A stretch of DNA of 35,623 bases from an uncultured Nitrospira sp. (lineage in GTDB: Bacteria > Nitrospirota > Nitrospiria > Nitrospirales > Nitrospiraceae), in NCBI GenBank assembly GCA_902500755.1, contig CABVRV010000034.1:1-35623 (forward strand), given 5' to 3'. Positions 1-9,248 of this stretch are shown in pieces; the stretch's first letter is position 1, and each line of letters opens with the position of its first letter. A program made the translations under genes and the position numbers. The notes beneath the pieces were generated by a model, which was given only the letters and a program-made list of their open reading frames with translations, was not told the origin of the DNA and did no database searches.

Positions 1-21
1 GGGAGCAGAAGGCTTCTCTGA
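1..21 (+). CDS. 3' end of an upstream gene, probably part of the NRPS cluster (partial)
   Basis: One reading frame runs from base 1 to a TGA at 19-21 and gives the tail GSRRLL. The TGA shares its A with the ATG of the NRPS gene (TGATG), the usual arrangement of translationally coupled genes. Only six codons are visible, so product and reality of the gene are inferred from the overlap and from the need of the next protein's condensation domain for an upstream donor. Confidence 0.3.
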   Translation, partial: GSRRLL

Positions 22-3000
22 TGCCCCCGATCACTCCGGTGCCCAGAGATCAGCCGCTCCCCCTCTCCTATTCTCAACAACGCATGTGGCTGCTGTATCA
101 GTTGGCTCCTAAAGGTACGGCCTATAACATGCCGTTTGCATCGAGGCAGATGGGACGACTCAACAAAGCGGCCCTCCGGAGTACGATCGATGCCATCTGT
201 ACCCGCCATGAGGCCTTTCGAACGACCTTCACGATGAGCGGCGAGGGACCGGTCCAAATGATTCACCCCTTTCACCCTCCTCATTGGGTCGAAGCGGATC
301 TTCAGCAAATGCCACGCGAACAACGACGACAACAGGCGGCTCGGCTTGTAGAGCAGGAAGCGAACCAGCCGTTCGATCTCGATAAAGGCCCTCTCGCACG
401 ATTCCTCTTGATTGCGATCGAACCAGAGGACCATGTGTTGGTGCTCACGATGCATCATATCGTTGGTGACCAGTGGTCGTTCGGGATCATTGGCCGCGAG
501 TTCGCGTTCTTCTACAACGCGTTTAGCCGCGGAGAAATTCCTTCGCCAAAGCCGATCCCCATTCAGTATGCCGACTACGCGGTGTGGCAGCGTCGTTGTC
601 TGACCGACGACCGGCTCAACATGCAATCGGATTATTGGCAGCAAAAGCTGGCCGGGCTTGCCAAACTTTCCTTGCCGACCGATCACCCACGCCCTGTGTT
701 GCAGACATTTAACGGATCCCATCGCATGCTGGAGTTGCCCGCATCGTTGATCGAACGATTGAAGCAGTTTGGCGCAGAACACAATGCAACGGTATTCATG
801 ACCCTGCTAGCCTGTTTCCAGATTCTCTTGAGTCGCTATTCCGGCCAGACCGACGTTGCCGTCGGCTCTCCCATCGCTAACCGGACTCAATCTGCGGTCG
901 AGACGATCATCGGCTCGTTTGTCAACACACTCGTCTTGCGGACAGATCTCTCCGGCAATCCAACGTTTGTCGAGTTGATGGCACGGGTGCGTGAAACGGC
1001 GTTAGAGGCCTACGCCAACCAAGACTTCCCCTTCGATAGGTTGGTCGAGACGATGCACCCCTCTCGCGACCATAGCTCCGCCCCGCTGGTGCAGGTCCTT
1101 TTCAATGTTCCGAATGCTCCGATCGGAGAGATCAACGTCCAAGGGTTGAGCTGGATGCCGTTCGAAGTGGAGACGCAAGCCTCACAATTCGACTTGAGCT
1201 TGACGATCGAGACGGAGTTCTCACGGAGAGCCTATCTAACGTTCAATACCGATCTCTTTGAGCCTCAAACCGCTGAACGGATGTTGGGACAGTATAAGAT
1301 CCTGCTCCAGAGCGCATTGGCACATCCCCAGAGCAAGCTGTCCGAGCTCCCGACATTGACCGCGCCCGAACGTCAACAGATGTTGCAGGATTGGAATCGC
1401 ACGCAAAGAGAGTATCCGCAGGCTGATTGCTTCCCTCAGCTGTTTGAAGCACAAGTCCGGCGGACGCCGGACGCCGTTGCCTTGTCGATGGGACAGAAGA
1501 TACTGCGGTACGGCGAACTCAATGCCAAGGCGAATCGGCTGGCACACTATCTCCAAGCCCTGGGCGCCAAGCCCGGTGTGACGGTGGGTATTGGTCTCGA
1601 TCGATCCTTGGAGATGGTCATTGCGTTGCTGGCCGTGCTTAAGACCGGTGCAGCCTATGTCCCGCTCGACCCTGAGTTTCCACGGGATCGCCTCCGGTAT
1701 ATGTCGGTGAATGCCTCCCTCACCGTCGTGCTGACATCCGCCTCCCTATCCGATCGGTTTGACGCTCAAGTCTGCCGTGTGCTGTGCCTTGATCGGGAAG
1801 GGGACGCCATCGCGCAAGAGGGTGACCACGATCTTGGCCCGATCGCCACACCTCAAGACCTCGCGTACGTCCTATATACATCAGGTTCGACAGGGCAACC
1901 GAAAGGAGTAGAAATTCCGCACCGCGCCCTTGTGAACTTCTTGAGTTCGATACTGCGAGAGCCGGGATGTACCGCTCACGATGTCATGCTCTCTGTTACG
2001 ACAATCTCCTTTGATATCTTCGGCTTGGAGCTTTATGTGCCGTTGCTGGCCGGAGCACGTGTCGAGATCGCTGGTCGAGAGGTCGCAATGGACGGACGAC
2101 ACCTACGCGACCTCTGCGAAAGCGTACAGCCGACGATCATGCAAGCGACGCCGGCGACATGGCGTATGTTGGTCGAGGCTGGATGGCTGGGCAGCAAGAG
2201 CCTGACGGTCCTCTGCGGAGGAGAAGCCCTTCCCTCTGATCTAGCAGCATCGTTGTTGGATCGGAGCACTGCCTTGTGGAATATGTACGGCCCGACCGAA
2301 ACGACTATCTGGTCCACGATCGAGAAACTTGAACGGGCCGATCGGGAGATCACCATTGGGAGACCGATCGCCAATACGGATGTATACATACTGGATCAAT
2401 TCCTCCAGCCCGTTCCAATCGGAGTCTCCGGTGAACTTTATATTGGAGGTCATGGGTTGGCCCGAGGCTATCGAGGGCGGCCTGAGCTGACGACGGACCG
2501 GTTCATCACTCATCCGTTTTCCCCGGAGCCCCACGCAAAACTGTATCGAACGGGAGACTTGGCTCGTTATCGGACGGATGGGCGCCTCGTGCATTTGGGT
2601 CGAGTGGATCACCAAGTCAAGATAAGAGGGCACCGGATTGAATTGGGCGAGATTGAAGTAGCACTGAACCGCCATCCTTCCATCCGCCAGACGGTGGTCG
2701 CCGCGCGGGATGATCGGGCAGGTATAAAGCAGTTGGTGGCCTATGTCGTCTGCCAGGAGGGGCTTGTCCCAAGCCAGGCGGAATTGCGCTCGTTTCTGCG
2801 ATCCGAGATTCCGGAGTATATGGTCCCGTCACTCTTTGTCTTTCTGGAAACCGTGCCCTTGACGGCTAATAACAAGGTTGACAGGAACGCATTGCCGGCT
2901 CCCGTCTCCTCATTCTCGGATGAACCAGTTCGCAGTCGTCCGCGTGATCGGATGGAAGTTCAACTGACGGCTTTGTGGCAGCAGGTCCTGGAGGTCTCAA

Positions 3001-4019
3001 AGATCGGAATCCATGACAACTTCTTCGATCGTGGTGGTCATTCCCTCAAAGCAGCCCACCTCTTCTTTCTTCTTGAACGGGTATATGGAAGACGTCTTCC
3101 GTTGGCGACGCTGTTTCAGGCACCGACTATTGCAGAGTTAGCGTCGGTGCTCTCACATGAACACTGGACACCGCCATGGCAATCGTTGGTAGCCATTCAA
3201 CCGAGCGGGACGGCAATACCGATCTTCATGGTGCCCGGAGTAGGGGGTAATGTATTGCCCTTTGCGCAGTTGGCAAAGCTGCTGGGGACGAATCAGCCTT
3301 GTTACGGATTACAGGCGCGAGGACTGGACGGAAAGGAGTCGCCATTTACGTCGGTACCGGAGATGGCGAGCCATTACATTGCAGAGATCCGTCACGTTCG
3401 CCCGAACGGGCCGTATATCATCCTTGGTAGCTGTACCGGCGGACTGGTCGCGTATGAAATGGCTCAGCAACTTCTCGGGCAGCGGCAAGCCGTCACCCTC
3501 GTGATCATGGAGACCTGGCATCCATCCTCATATCATCGACATCGTTACAAGTGGCCAATGAAGCTTGGGCTGCCCCTGTTCATGTTGTGGAGGATCATAA
3601 GTAATATCGGGGCGCTCTTCCGTTTACCCGTCAAAGACTGGAGTCCATTTATCCGGCGTAAACGCGAGAGACTCATGTCATTGTCACGAACCGTTGCCGG
3701 TAATGAAGAGTTGCTTGCCGATTTCCAAGTCAGCCGAGTGACCAGAGCCACGCTCCAAGCCGTGGCATGCTACGACGCTCGGAAATACCCTGGACGAATT
3801 CTCAATATCGTGGCGTCCAAGCGGTATATAGCTCGGACGGTGACGGATACCAGACATATCTGGCCAGAGTTCGGTGGCAAAGGAAGCAAGTCTGTGCAAG
3901 TTGAAGCTCTCAATGCGGGGCATCTCCTTATCACACCACACGTTGAGGAAGTGGCCAAGCATATCCAGACCTTCCTTGTCGAGGATACTCAAAACAAGCC
4001 ACGCCCGTTGGCCGCGTGA
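21..4019 (+). CDS. Nonribosomal peptide synthetase, terminal module C-A-PCP-TE
   Basis: A 1332-residue one-module synthetase. Condensation domain (about 10-445): RHEAFRTTF at 62-70, HHIVGD at 145-150 (the usual following G is Q151), YADYAVWQ, and GSFVNT. Adenylation domain (about 465-960): TSGSTG near 620, YGPTETT at 756-762, TGD near 843, K952 in NNKVD. By alignment to GrsA the pocket residues are D665 I666 L669 Q708 L731 G733 M755 I763 W764 K952, close to codes known for glycine. Carrier domain: GGHSL with S1008 for the phosphopantetheine arm. Thioesterase (about 1065-1320): GSCTGG with Cys1138 where Ser is usual, E1164 where Asp is usual, H1301 in AGHLL. The condensation domain looks like the type that joins an upstream peptide, so this is probably the last module of a longer line. 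AGAAGG lies 8 bases before the ATG. Exporter and PPTase follow on the same strand. Confidence 0.95.
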   Translation: MPPITPVPRDQPLPLSYSQQRMWLLYQLAPKGTAYNMPFASRQMGRLNKAALRSTIDAICTRHEAFRTTFTMSGEGPVQMIHPFHPPHWVEADLQQMPREQRRQQAARLVEQEANQPFDLDKGPLARFLLIAIEPEDHVLVLTMHHIVGDQWSFGIIGREFAFFYNAFSRGEIPSPKPIPIQYADYAVWQRRCLTDDRLNMQSDYWQQKLAGLAKLSLPTDHPRPVLQTFNGSHRMLELPASLIERLKQFGAEHNATVFMTLLACFQILLSRYSGQTDVAVGSPIANRTQSAVETIIGSFVNTLVLRTDLSGNPTFVELMARVRETALEAYANQDFPFDRLVETMHPSRDHSSAPLVQVLFNVPNAPIGEINVQGLSWMPFEVETQASQFDLSLTIETEFSRRAYLTFNTDLFEPQTAERMLGQYKILLQSALAHPQSKLSELPTLTAPERQQMLQDWNRTQREYPQADCFPQLFEAQVRRTPDAVALSMGQKILRYGELNAKANRLAHYLQALGAKPGVTVGIGLDRSLEMVIALLAVLKTGAAYVPLDPEFPRDRLRYMSVNASLTVVLTSASLSDRFDAQVCRVLCLDREGDAIAQEGDHDLGPIATPQDLAYVLYTSGSTGQPKGVEIPHRALVNFLSSILREPGCTAHDVMLSVTTISFDIFGLELYVPLLAGARVEIAGREVAMDGRHLRDLCESVQPTIMQATPATWRMLVEAGWLGSKSLTVLCGGEALPSDLAASLLDRSTALWNMYGPTETTIWSTIEKLERADREITIGRPIANTDVYILDQFLQPVPIGVSGELYIGGHGLARGYRGRPELTTDRFITHPFSPEPHAKLYRTGDLARYRTDGRLVHLGRVDHQVKIRGHRIELGEIEVALNRHPSIRQTVVAARDDRAGIKQLVAYVVCQEGLVPSQAELRSFLRSEIPEYMVPSLFVFLETVPLTANNKVDRNALPAPVSSFSDEPVRSRPRDRMEVQLTALWQQVLEVSKIGIHDNFFDRGGHSLKAAHLFFLLERVYGRRLPLATLFQAPTIAELASVLSHEHWTPPWQSLVAIQPSGTAIPIFMVPGVGGNVLPFAQLAKLLGTNQPCYGLQARGLDGKESPFTSVPEMASHYIAEIRHVRPNGPYIILGSCTGGLVAYEMAQQLLGQRQAVTLVIMETWHPSSYHRHRYKWPMKLGLPLFMLWRIISNIGALFRLPVKDWSPFIRRKRERLMSLSRTVAGNEELLADFQVSRVTRATLQAVACYDARKYPGRILNIVASKRYIARTVTDTRHIWPEFGGKGSKSVQVEALNAGHLLITPHVEEVAKHIQTFLVEDTQNKPRPLAA

Positions 4020-4068
4020 TTCAGACGGGTAACGCTCGTCTCATTTCTGTTGAATGTGAGGCTAGTCG

Positions 4069-5727
4069 GTGATGCGACTTGCACGATTTCTCCGCTTTAT
4101 TGTGCAACGGTCGAGATCCATGGCCTGGCTCATGGTCTGTGTCGGCGTCTTGTCGGGTCTTTTGAGCGCCGGTGTCTTGGCGCTTATCAATTATGCCCTT
4201 CATCATCACTCCGACCATTCCCTCCTCGTGCTGCTTGGGTTCGTCGGTCTTGTCTCCGGCAAGATTCTGGCGAACCTCTGGTCCCACATTCTGCTCGTCC
4301 GATTCGCGCAAGACACCATCCTGGACCTCTCTTTGTCGCTCTGTGCGAAGATCGTGAGAGCTCCGTTGCGTCGTTCCGAGCAACGAGGAGCCGCCAATAT
4401 CCTTGTCACCTTGACCGATGACGTCAGTTGGGTCACTTGGGCAATCCAGTGTTTCCCCCATTTCCTCATGAATGTGGCATTGGTATTGGGATGTGGGATC
4501 TTCCTTGCCTGGTTGTCATGGAGTGTGTTTCTAGCCGTGGCCGCCGTCGCCGTCGTCAGTGTCCTCGGGCAACAGTGGTTACACACCAGTACCCGCAGCA
4601 TCATTGCCGCATCTCGGGACGCCAGAGCCGACCTGTTTCACCGCTTTCGCTCACTCACTGATGGACTGAAGGAGCTGATGATGCATCGGGCACGACGGGA
4701 GGAGTTCATCAATCAGGATGTGCGAGGAGCGGCAGAGTTCTATAGAGAGACGAATTTGAAAGCGACGCGCTTGCAAGCTTTCCTAGGAGTTTGGACTCAG
4801 GTCTCGCTCTACTCTCTTATCGGTTCCCTTATATTCCTCTTCCCATCTTTTGGGTCAATTGATCCTGAGGCGCTTACAGGATATATCGTGGCTATCCTCT
4901 ATGTGATGGGCCCCATCTCCAGCATTCTTGGCACGGCACCAACTCTCGAGCGAGGCCAAGTGGCCTTGGAAAACATTGAACGATTGGGCATATCGCTGGA
5001 CATCGGCCTCGATGATGCCCAAACGGGAGAACCGGTCGTTCGAGAGCTTGGGGCTTCTCCTCTCGTGCAATGGAACAATGTCGCGTTTTCTTACGGAGAG
5101 GAAAACGGAGTCGAAGCGCCCTTCACGCTTGGCCCCATCAGTCTGGAGCTGAATCCCGGCGAATTGGTGTTCATCATCGGGGGCAATGGAAGCGGCAAAT
5201 CAACGTTCGTAAAAGTGCTCGCTGGGTTGTATCAACCGATACAGGGAGACGTGAGACTGTCCGGCACGATGATCACCGATGAAAACCGAGAGTGGTACCG
5301 TGAACACTTCTCGGTGATATTCTCAGACTTTCATCTCTTCAAGAAACTTCTCGGTCAATCGGATGCTCACGTGGATAAGCTCATTCCCCAATACTTGCGA
5401 TTACTGCATTTGGATCAGAAAGTCACCGTACACGATCGCGCCTTCTCCACCCTCGATCTCTCGCAGGGGCAAAGGAAGCGACTGGCGCTGGTGACGGCCT
5501 ATCTTGAGGATCGGTCGATCTACGTGTTTGATGAATGGGCTGCGGATCAAGATCCGCAGTACAAGGAAATCTTTTACAAGACCTTACTGCCGGACCTGCG
5601 CGCTCGAGGGAAATCGGTTATCGTCATTACCCACGACGATCGGTATTTCCACCTCGGCAATCAGGTCATTAAATTGGAAGACGGTAAAGTTGTGGAGCAC
5701 GTAAAGTCCGTGGTAGATGGGCACTGA
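4069..5727 (+). CDS. Cyclic-peptide-type ABC exporter (SyrD/PvdE/YojI family)
   Basis: A 552-residue half-transporter: six hydrophobic segments in the first ~300 residues, then one ATPase domain. Walker A GGNGSGKST at 371-379, signature LSQGQ at 464-468, Walker B YVFDE at 485-489. The following WAADQDP is characteristic of the SyrD/PvdE/YojI family, which exports nonribosomal peptides, siderophore precursors or microcin J25. It probably moves the product of the preceding synthetase across the inner membrane. The first possible start is GTG at 4069; ATG at 4072 is equally plausible, with GTGAGG ten bases upstream. It lies 49 bases after the NRPS and overlaps the next gene, consistent with one transcript. 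Confidence 0.92.
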   Translation: MMRLARFLRFIVQRSRSMAWLMVCVGVLSGLLSAGVLALINYALHHHSDHSLLVLLGFVGLVSGKILANLWSHILLVRFAQDTILDLSLSLCAKIVRAPLRRSEQRGAANILVTLTDDVSWVTWAIQCFPHFLMNVALVLGCGIFLAWLSWSVFLAVAAVAVVSVLGQQWLHTSTRSIIAASRDARADLFHRFRSLTDGLKELMMHRARREEFINQDVRGAAEFYRETNLKATRLQAFLGVWTQVSLYSLIGSLIFLFPSFGSIDPEALTGYIVAILYVMGPISSILGTAPTLERGQVALENIERLGISLDIGLDDAQTGEPVVRELGASPLVQWNNVAFSYGEENGVEAPFTLGPISLELNPGELVFIIGGNGSGKSTFVKVLAGLYQPIQGDVRLSGTMITDENREWYREHFSVIFSDFHLFKKLLGQSDAHVDKLIPQYLRLLHLDQKVTVHDRAFSTLDLSQGQRKRLALVTAYLEDRSIYVFDEWAADQDPQYKEIFYKTLLPDLRARGKSVIVITHDDRYFHLGNQVIKLEDGKVVEHVKSVVDGH

Positions 5728-6541
5728 TCGTAAGGATGAAGACTTGATGTCGAACGTGTGTATTCGGGAGCACAGTGCTGTGATTTCATTTCAGTCCATC
5801 GCTTGTCTCGCCGAGATAAAGCGACACAGTCACATTCACCTCGAACCGAATACCATCCACCTCTGGGGGGTCAAACTGGACGGATCTGCTTCCTGCCTGG
5901 CGCGATGCAAGGAATGGTTGGATGAACGAGAACTGGACCGTTCGGCTCGCCTTATTCGAGCAGGCGACCGAGAGCGATATGTGCTGGCTCACGGAGGGCT
6001 CAGAGCAGTGCTTGGCCGATATCTGGGTATCAGTCCGGATTTGGTAGGCTTTGATCTCGGCGAATCTGGCAAGCCCATGCTGACAGAGGAATTACGTGAT
6101 CGATCGGCGATCACGTTCAATCTGTCTCACGCCCATGGCTGTGCGCTCGTGGCAGTCTCACGAGCACAAGAGGTCGGGATCGATCTTGAGCCTGTTCGTT
6201 CAGATGTCCAGGTTGAAAATTTATCCAGACGTTTTTTTTCTCAATCCGAGCATACGACGATCATGCAATCGTCTCCGGATGAACGCGCAGCCATCTTCTT
6301 CCGCTACTGGGTTGCGAAGGAGGCGGTGTTGAAGGCGCAGGGTATCGGTCTCAGGGGATTGACTGGGTGCGAGATCATGCTTGGGACGGATGGAGTTTGG
6401 AAAGACGTTCGAGTCCACGTCGATTCCCGGCTCCTAGATCCATTAAGAGTTCGGCTTCTCTCTTGCGAGCCTGGGTGGGAAGCAGCGGTGGCGGCTAAAA
6501 ACTTGGATCAAGTGAGGCAGTGCGGCCTAGACCGACAGTAA
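5717..6541 (+). CDS. 4'-phosphopantetheinyl transferase, Sfp type
   Basis: Transfers the phosphopantetheine arm of CoA to carrier-domain serines such as S1008 of the upstream synthetase. Seen in the 274-residue product: GKPML at 119-123, FNLSHA at 134-139, VGIDLE at 153-158 with the Mg-binding acids D156 and E158, and WVAKEAVLKA at 198-207 with E202 and K206. This is the Sfp pattern (about 230-250 residues), not the short AcpS type. The ATG at 5717 overlaps the exporter gene by 11 bases; ATG at 5747, preceded by AAGGA, is a credible alternative and closer to usual family length. It closes the cluster: the next gene is convergent, 19 bases away. Confidence 0.92.
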   Translation: MGTDRKDEDLMSNVCIREHSAVISFQSIACLAEIKRHSHIHLEPNTIHLWGVKLDGSASCLARCKEWLDERELDRSARLIRAGDRERYVLAHGGLRAVLGRYLGISPDLVGFDLGESGKPMLTEELRDRSAITFNLSHAHGCALVAVSRAQEVGIDLEPVRSDVQVENLSRRFFSQSEHTTIMQSSPDERAAIFFRYWVAKEAVLKAQGIGLRGLTGCEIMLGTDGVWKDVRVHVDSRLLDPLRVRLLSCEPGWEAAVAAKNLDQVRQCGLDRQ

Positions 6542-6560
6542 CTGGTCGTTTTCTACAAGG

Positions 6561-6995
6561 CTAGCGAATGACCGGCTCCAATGTCACCGTGGCTTTCATC
6601 GAATTGGAGATCAGGCAATTCCGCTCCGCTTTTTCAATCAGCCCCTTGGCCAGAGTCACATCATCCCCGGATTTCAATGTGATGGAAGGCCTGACCGTGA
6701 TGGCGGTGAATTGAAATTTTCCCTCTACCAACTCCAGCCGACCTTCCGCCGTGCTTTCATAGCTGGAGAAAGCAAGTCCTGCTCGCTCCGCCACGGCCAG
6801 AAACGTCGTCATCAAGCAGACGTTCGCGGACGCTACGAAGAGATCTTCGGGAGACCAAATACCCGCGTGTCCCTTGAACTCAGGAGGCGTGGCCACCTGG
6901 ACTTCCGGCTTCCCTGCACATGACGTGACGCCCTTGCGCTGTTCTGTCCATTTCACTGTCGTGTGATACATATACACTTTGCTCTTCTGTTCCAT
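6561..6995 (-). CDS. OsmC-family thiol peroxidase
   Basis: A 144-residue cytoplasmic protein of the OsmC/Ohr superfamily, which reduces organic hydroperoxides or handles reactive sulfur species through two cysteines. C60 in SANVCLMT and C127 in AERNCLIS match the two catalytic positions; the SPEDLF segment just before C60 is also typical. GGGAGGA sits about five bases before the ATG. It appears to be a single gene, convergent with the PPTase. The sequence fits a general OsmC group rather than Ohr; its substrate cannot be told. Confidence 0.88.
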   Translation of the reverse strand: MEQKSKVYMYHTTVKWTEQRKGVTSCAGKPEVQVATPPEFKGHAGIWSPEDLFVASANVCLMTTFLAVAERAGLAFSSYESTAEGRLELVEGKFQFTAITVRPSITLKSGDDVTLAKGLIEKAERNCLISNSMKATVTLEPVIR

Positions 6996-7035
6996 TCATC
7001 CTCCCAGCCTTTGAACGTCAACAGACCTTACCCCA

Positions 7036-7518
7036 TCATTTCACGTCAACGAAACCCTTCACCCAATCTCCGACCGCATGCGTGATTGCCACCACGCACA
7101 GGGCGATAAACACGTGTTCTCCGATCACCCTCCAGGGAGCGATCGCCTGCGCACGAGCGATGAAGATGTTCAGAACCGTCAACAAGAACAACCCCCAGAT
7201 CACACTGATCACGATCGCCTGATCAAGCGGAGTGAAAAGGACTGGAATCAAAAAGGTCGCCGAAACTAGAAATTTCACGGCGAATGTGGCGAGCGTCGCT
7301 TCCCAGATGTGGCTAGTGGGGCCGCTGTTCTTTGATTCTTCGGATACATGGATGCCGAGGGCATCCGCCATGGCGTCGGCGATGGCGATCGTCAGAATGC
7401 CTCCGAGCACGGCCGCCCGTGAGTGGGTGCCCGCATGCAGCCCCACCATCAGACCAAGCGTCGTGATGACGCCCGACGTTAATCCGAAACTGATCCCTGT
7501 TCTCCAGGATGTTTTCAT
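7036..7518 (-). CDS. VIT/CCC1-like integral membrane protein
   Basis: A 160-residue protein with about four to five hydrophobic segments. The first third (SFGLTSGVITTLGLMVGL, then AIADAMADALGIHVSEES) resembles the metal-binding first helix region of VIT1/CCC1 vacuolar iron/manganese transporters, with an acidic ADAMAD segment. It lacks the long cytoplasmic acidic domain of full VIT1 proteins. A role in divalent metal transport is suggested only by this similarity. It stands between the OsmC gene and the Mla operon; no strong ribosome site is visible, GCAGG lying directly before the ATG. Confidence 0.65.
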   Translation of the reverse strand: MKTSWRTGISFGLTSGVITTLGLMVGLHAGTHSRAAVLGGILTIAIADAMADALGIHVSEESKNSGPTSHIWEATLATFAVKFLVSATFLIPVLFTPLDQAIVISVIWGLFLLTVLNIFIARAQAIAPWRVIGEHVFIALCVVAITHAVGDWVKGFVDVK

Positions 7519-7599
7519 CCTGCTTCATCACACCCTTCATTAACGCGGAAAGGTTAACACATAGGCGAGCACATCGCGGATGGCTTCGCAGGAAGCACT

Positions 7600-8238
7600 C
7601 TACGAGCGATCGCACCCCGTCGAGTGCTGCACGCATTGCCGAAGCCATGACACGATCTGATCGAGCAAGCCGGCGACCGCTCGGTTGGCGGCCAGTACAC
7701 CCCCATAGGCATTCTCACTCGGAGCATTCTCCACAGCCTCGAACACCCGGGCTCCGAGAATCCTTGATTCTTTCAAGTCCACAAGCTGTAACCTGGCCGT
7801 CACTCTGACTTGACTGGGCTGTTGGAGAAATTCCTGCTGCAAGAGAACTCCGTACGTGTCGAGGCGATAGTCCCCACTGACTGAACCCGGCAAGGGAATC
7901 ACGGTCCGCCATGCCCCACTCTGAGTGAGCACCTGGACCATCAACGGAGTGAGCATGCGCACCGGACTATCAGCCCATTGATTCACGGAAAAATATTCGA
8001 GTTCGTACGGACGTTTGACATACACCATGCGCGGCGTCTCAAATCCCGGCTCCGCTTGAGGTGGACTCACAAGCAATACCGGACCATCGATCTGCTTAGG
8101 AAGGATGTTGTGAGATGAACCATCAAGACTCAAGTGATAGGTGCGGATTTTCGGGGAATCCGTTCGGAGCGACAGACAACCGCTTCCCGTCACAACCAAC
8201 ACAGCGCACATGACATGGATGAGCCGATACTTCTTCAT
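7600..8238 (-). CDS. ABC-transport auxiliary lipoprotein (PqiC/DUF330-like)
   Basis: A 212-residue protein starting MKKYRLIHV; the hydrophobic signal ends in TGSGC, a lipobox-like site at C21 (glycine at -3 instead of Leu, so slightly off consensus). The body contains the phrase pattern YHLS...GPVLLVSPPQAEPGFETPRMVYV, typical of the auxiliary lipoprotein family that works with MCE transporters (PqiC-like). The frame is open upstream to 8295, but this start fits the signal peptide and has CGGGA before it. It is the last gene of the mlaE-mlaF-mlaD operon, 19 bases after mlaD, and probably sits in the periplasm or outer membrane as a lipid-transport partner. Confidence 0.85.
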   Translation of the reverse strand: MKKYRLIHVMCAVLVVTGSGCLSLRTDSPKIRTYHLSLDGSSHNILPKQIDGPVLLVSPPQAEPGFETPRMVYVKRPYELEYFSVNQWADSPVRMLTPLMVQVLTQSGAWRTVIPLPGSVSGDYRLDTYGVLLQQEFLQQPSQVRVTARLQLVDLKESRILGARVFEAVENAPSENAYGGVLAANRAVAGLLDQIVSWLRQCVQHSTGCDRS

Positions 8239-8257
8239 ATCCCGATAAGTCCGAGCC

Positions 8258-9220
8258 TTATTCCCCTGGGCCACGTGGTGGCGTCTTCCGTCCAAACACC
8301 AGCGAGCTTGGTTCTCGCTCCAACTCCCGGGCCACTCGAGTCAATGAACTCGTGAGCTGCCTGAGCTCCGTGACCAATACGCCGACTTCGGGCAGAGTCC
8401 GGCGCGTGAACTGTTGCAGCTCCGGTCTCGCTTCATTAACGACCGTTCCAACGGTCTTGCTGGTCCGAGCGAGTTCGTCCGTTGCCGTGCCTAGCGCGGT
8501 GACACTTTTGTTGATCCCTGCCAGTAGGGTGGGAACCTCGGTGTTCAACGATGCCGTCAACTTGACAAGATTGTCGGCACTCCGCGCTGCACCGTTCAAA
8601 CTTTGTTCGATCTGGGTTTTGTGGGCTGCGATGGTCTGGGCAACATCCGAGAGATCTTTGATGGTGCGCTTGAGCAACGTGCGATTCTCGTCATCGAGAA
8701 TCTTCGCCGCCCCGATGGCCGCAGCATCAAGATCGACCAACAGCTGGGCCAGACCTTCTTCGGAGAGCAGCCGCGAGACGGCCTCGTCCAAGCGAAAAAA
8801 CAAGGACGGGCCGGTCTTGAGGACCGGATAGGCTTGTCCTTCCAGCGCTTGCAACGAAGAAGCCTCCCGACTTCCTCCCGTCAAATTGATCGTCGCAAGA
8901 CCGGTGAGCCCTTGGGTTTCGAGCACGGCAATGGTGTCCGTCTTGATCGGCGTTCCGCGGATGATATCCAGCGTCAGGAGGACTTCTTCCGGATTATCAG
9001 GCCTCAAGGCAATGTCCTTGACCCGTCCCACATCGACGCCACGATATTTGACGGTCGAATCGATGCTCAATCCTGCGACCGACTCCTTCATATAGGCCAC
9101 ATACCGGTCGTAGGAGCCTCGGTAGTCTGACTTTCCTAACCACAAAATTCCGACGAGTATCCCAGCCCCGAGTAACGTCACGAACGAGCCGACGAGAACA
9201 TAGTTGACCTTGGGTTCCAT
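8258..9220 (-). CDS. mlaD: MlaD-like MCE-domain phospholipid-binding protein
   Basis: A 320-residue periplasmic substrate-binding subunit of an Mla-type lipid transporter. It has one N-terminal membrane anchor (about 8-28), an MCE domain (about 38-118; SVAGLSIDSTVKYRGVDVGRV and TGLATINLTGG are typical), then a long helical region rich in Leu/Ala/Thr heptads that would extend the hexameric tunnel. The frame is open to 9343 but the ATG at 9220 follows a GGCAGGAAA ribosome site and gives the standard N-terminus. Order mlaE-mlaF-mlaD-lipoprotein is the usual one. It is longer than the 183-residue E. coli MlaD, as in many non-enterobacterial MCE proteins. Confidence 0.92.
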   Translation of the reverse strand: MEPKVNYVLVGSFVTLLGAGILVGILWLGKSDYRGSYDRYVAYMKESVAGLSIDSTVKYRGVDVGRVKDIALRPDNPEEVLLTLDIIRGTPIKTDTIAVLETQGLTGLATINLTGGSREASSLQALEGQAYPVLKTGPSLFFRLDEAVSRLLSEEGLAQLLVDLDAAAIGAAKILDDENRTLLKRTIKDLSDVAQTIAAHKTQIEQSLNGAARSADNLVKLTASLNTEVPTLLAGINKSVTALGTATDELARTSKTVGTVVNEARPELQQFTRRTLPEVGVLVTELRQLTSSLTRVARELEREPSSLVFGRKTPPRGPGE

Positions 9221-9248
9221 TTTCCTGCCCTTCAGTTGCTCGTCAGTG

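Noticed and set aside
140-160. Q in place of the final G of the condensation motif (HHIVGDQ; residues 145-151) as a sign of an inactive domain
   Set aside because: Both histidines and the aspartate are intact, and that last position varies among condensation domains; the coordinates given here are approximate residue positions, the DNA being near 453-473.
4023-4041. AGACG/CGTCT hairpin between the NRPS and exporter genes
   Set aside because: The stem is only 5 bases with a 9-base loop; the genes look cotranscribed, so a terminator is unlikely.
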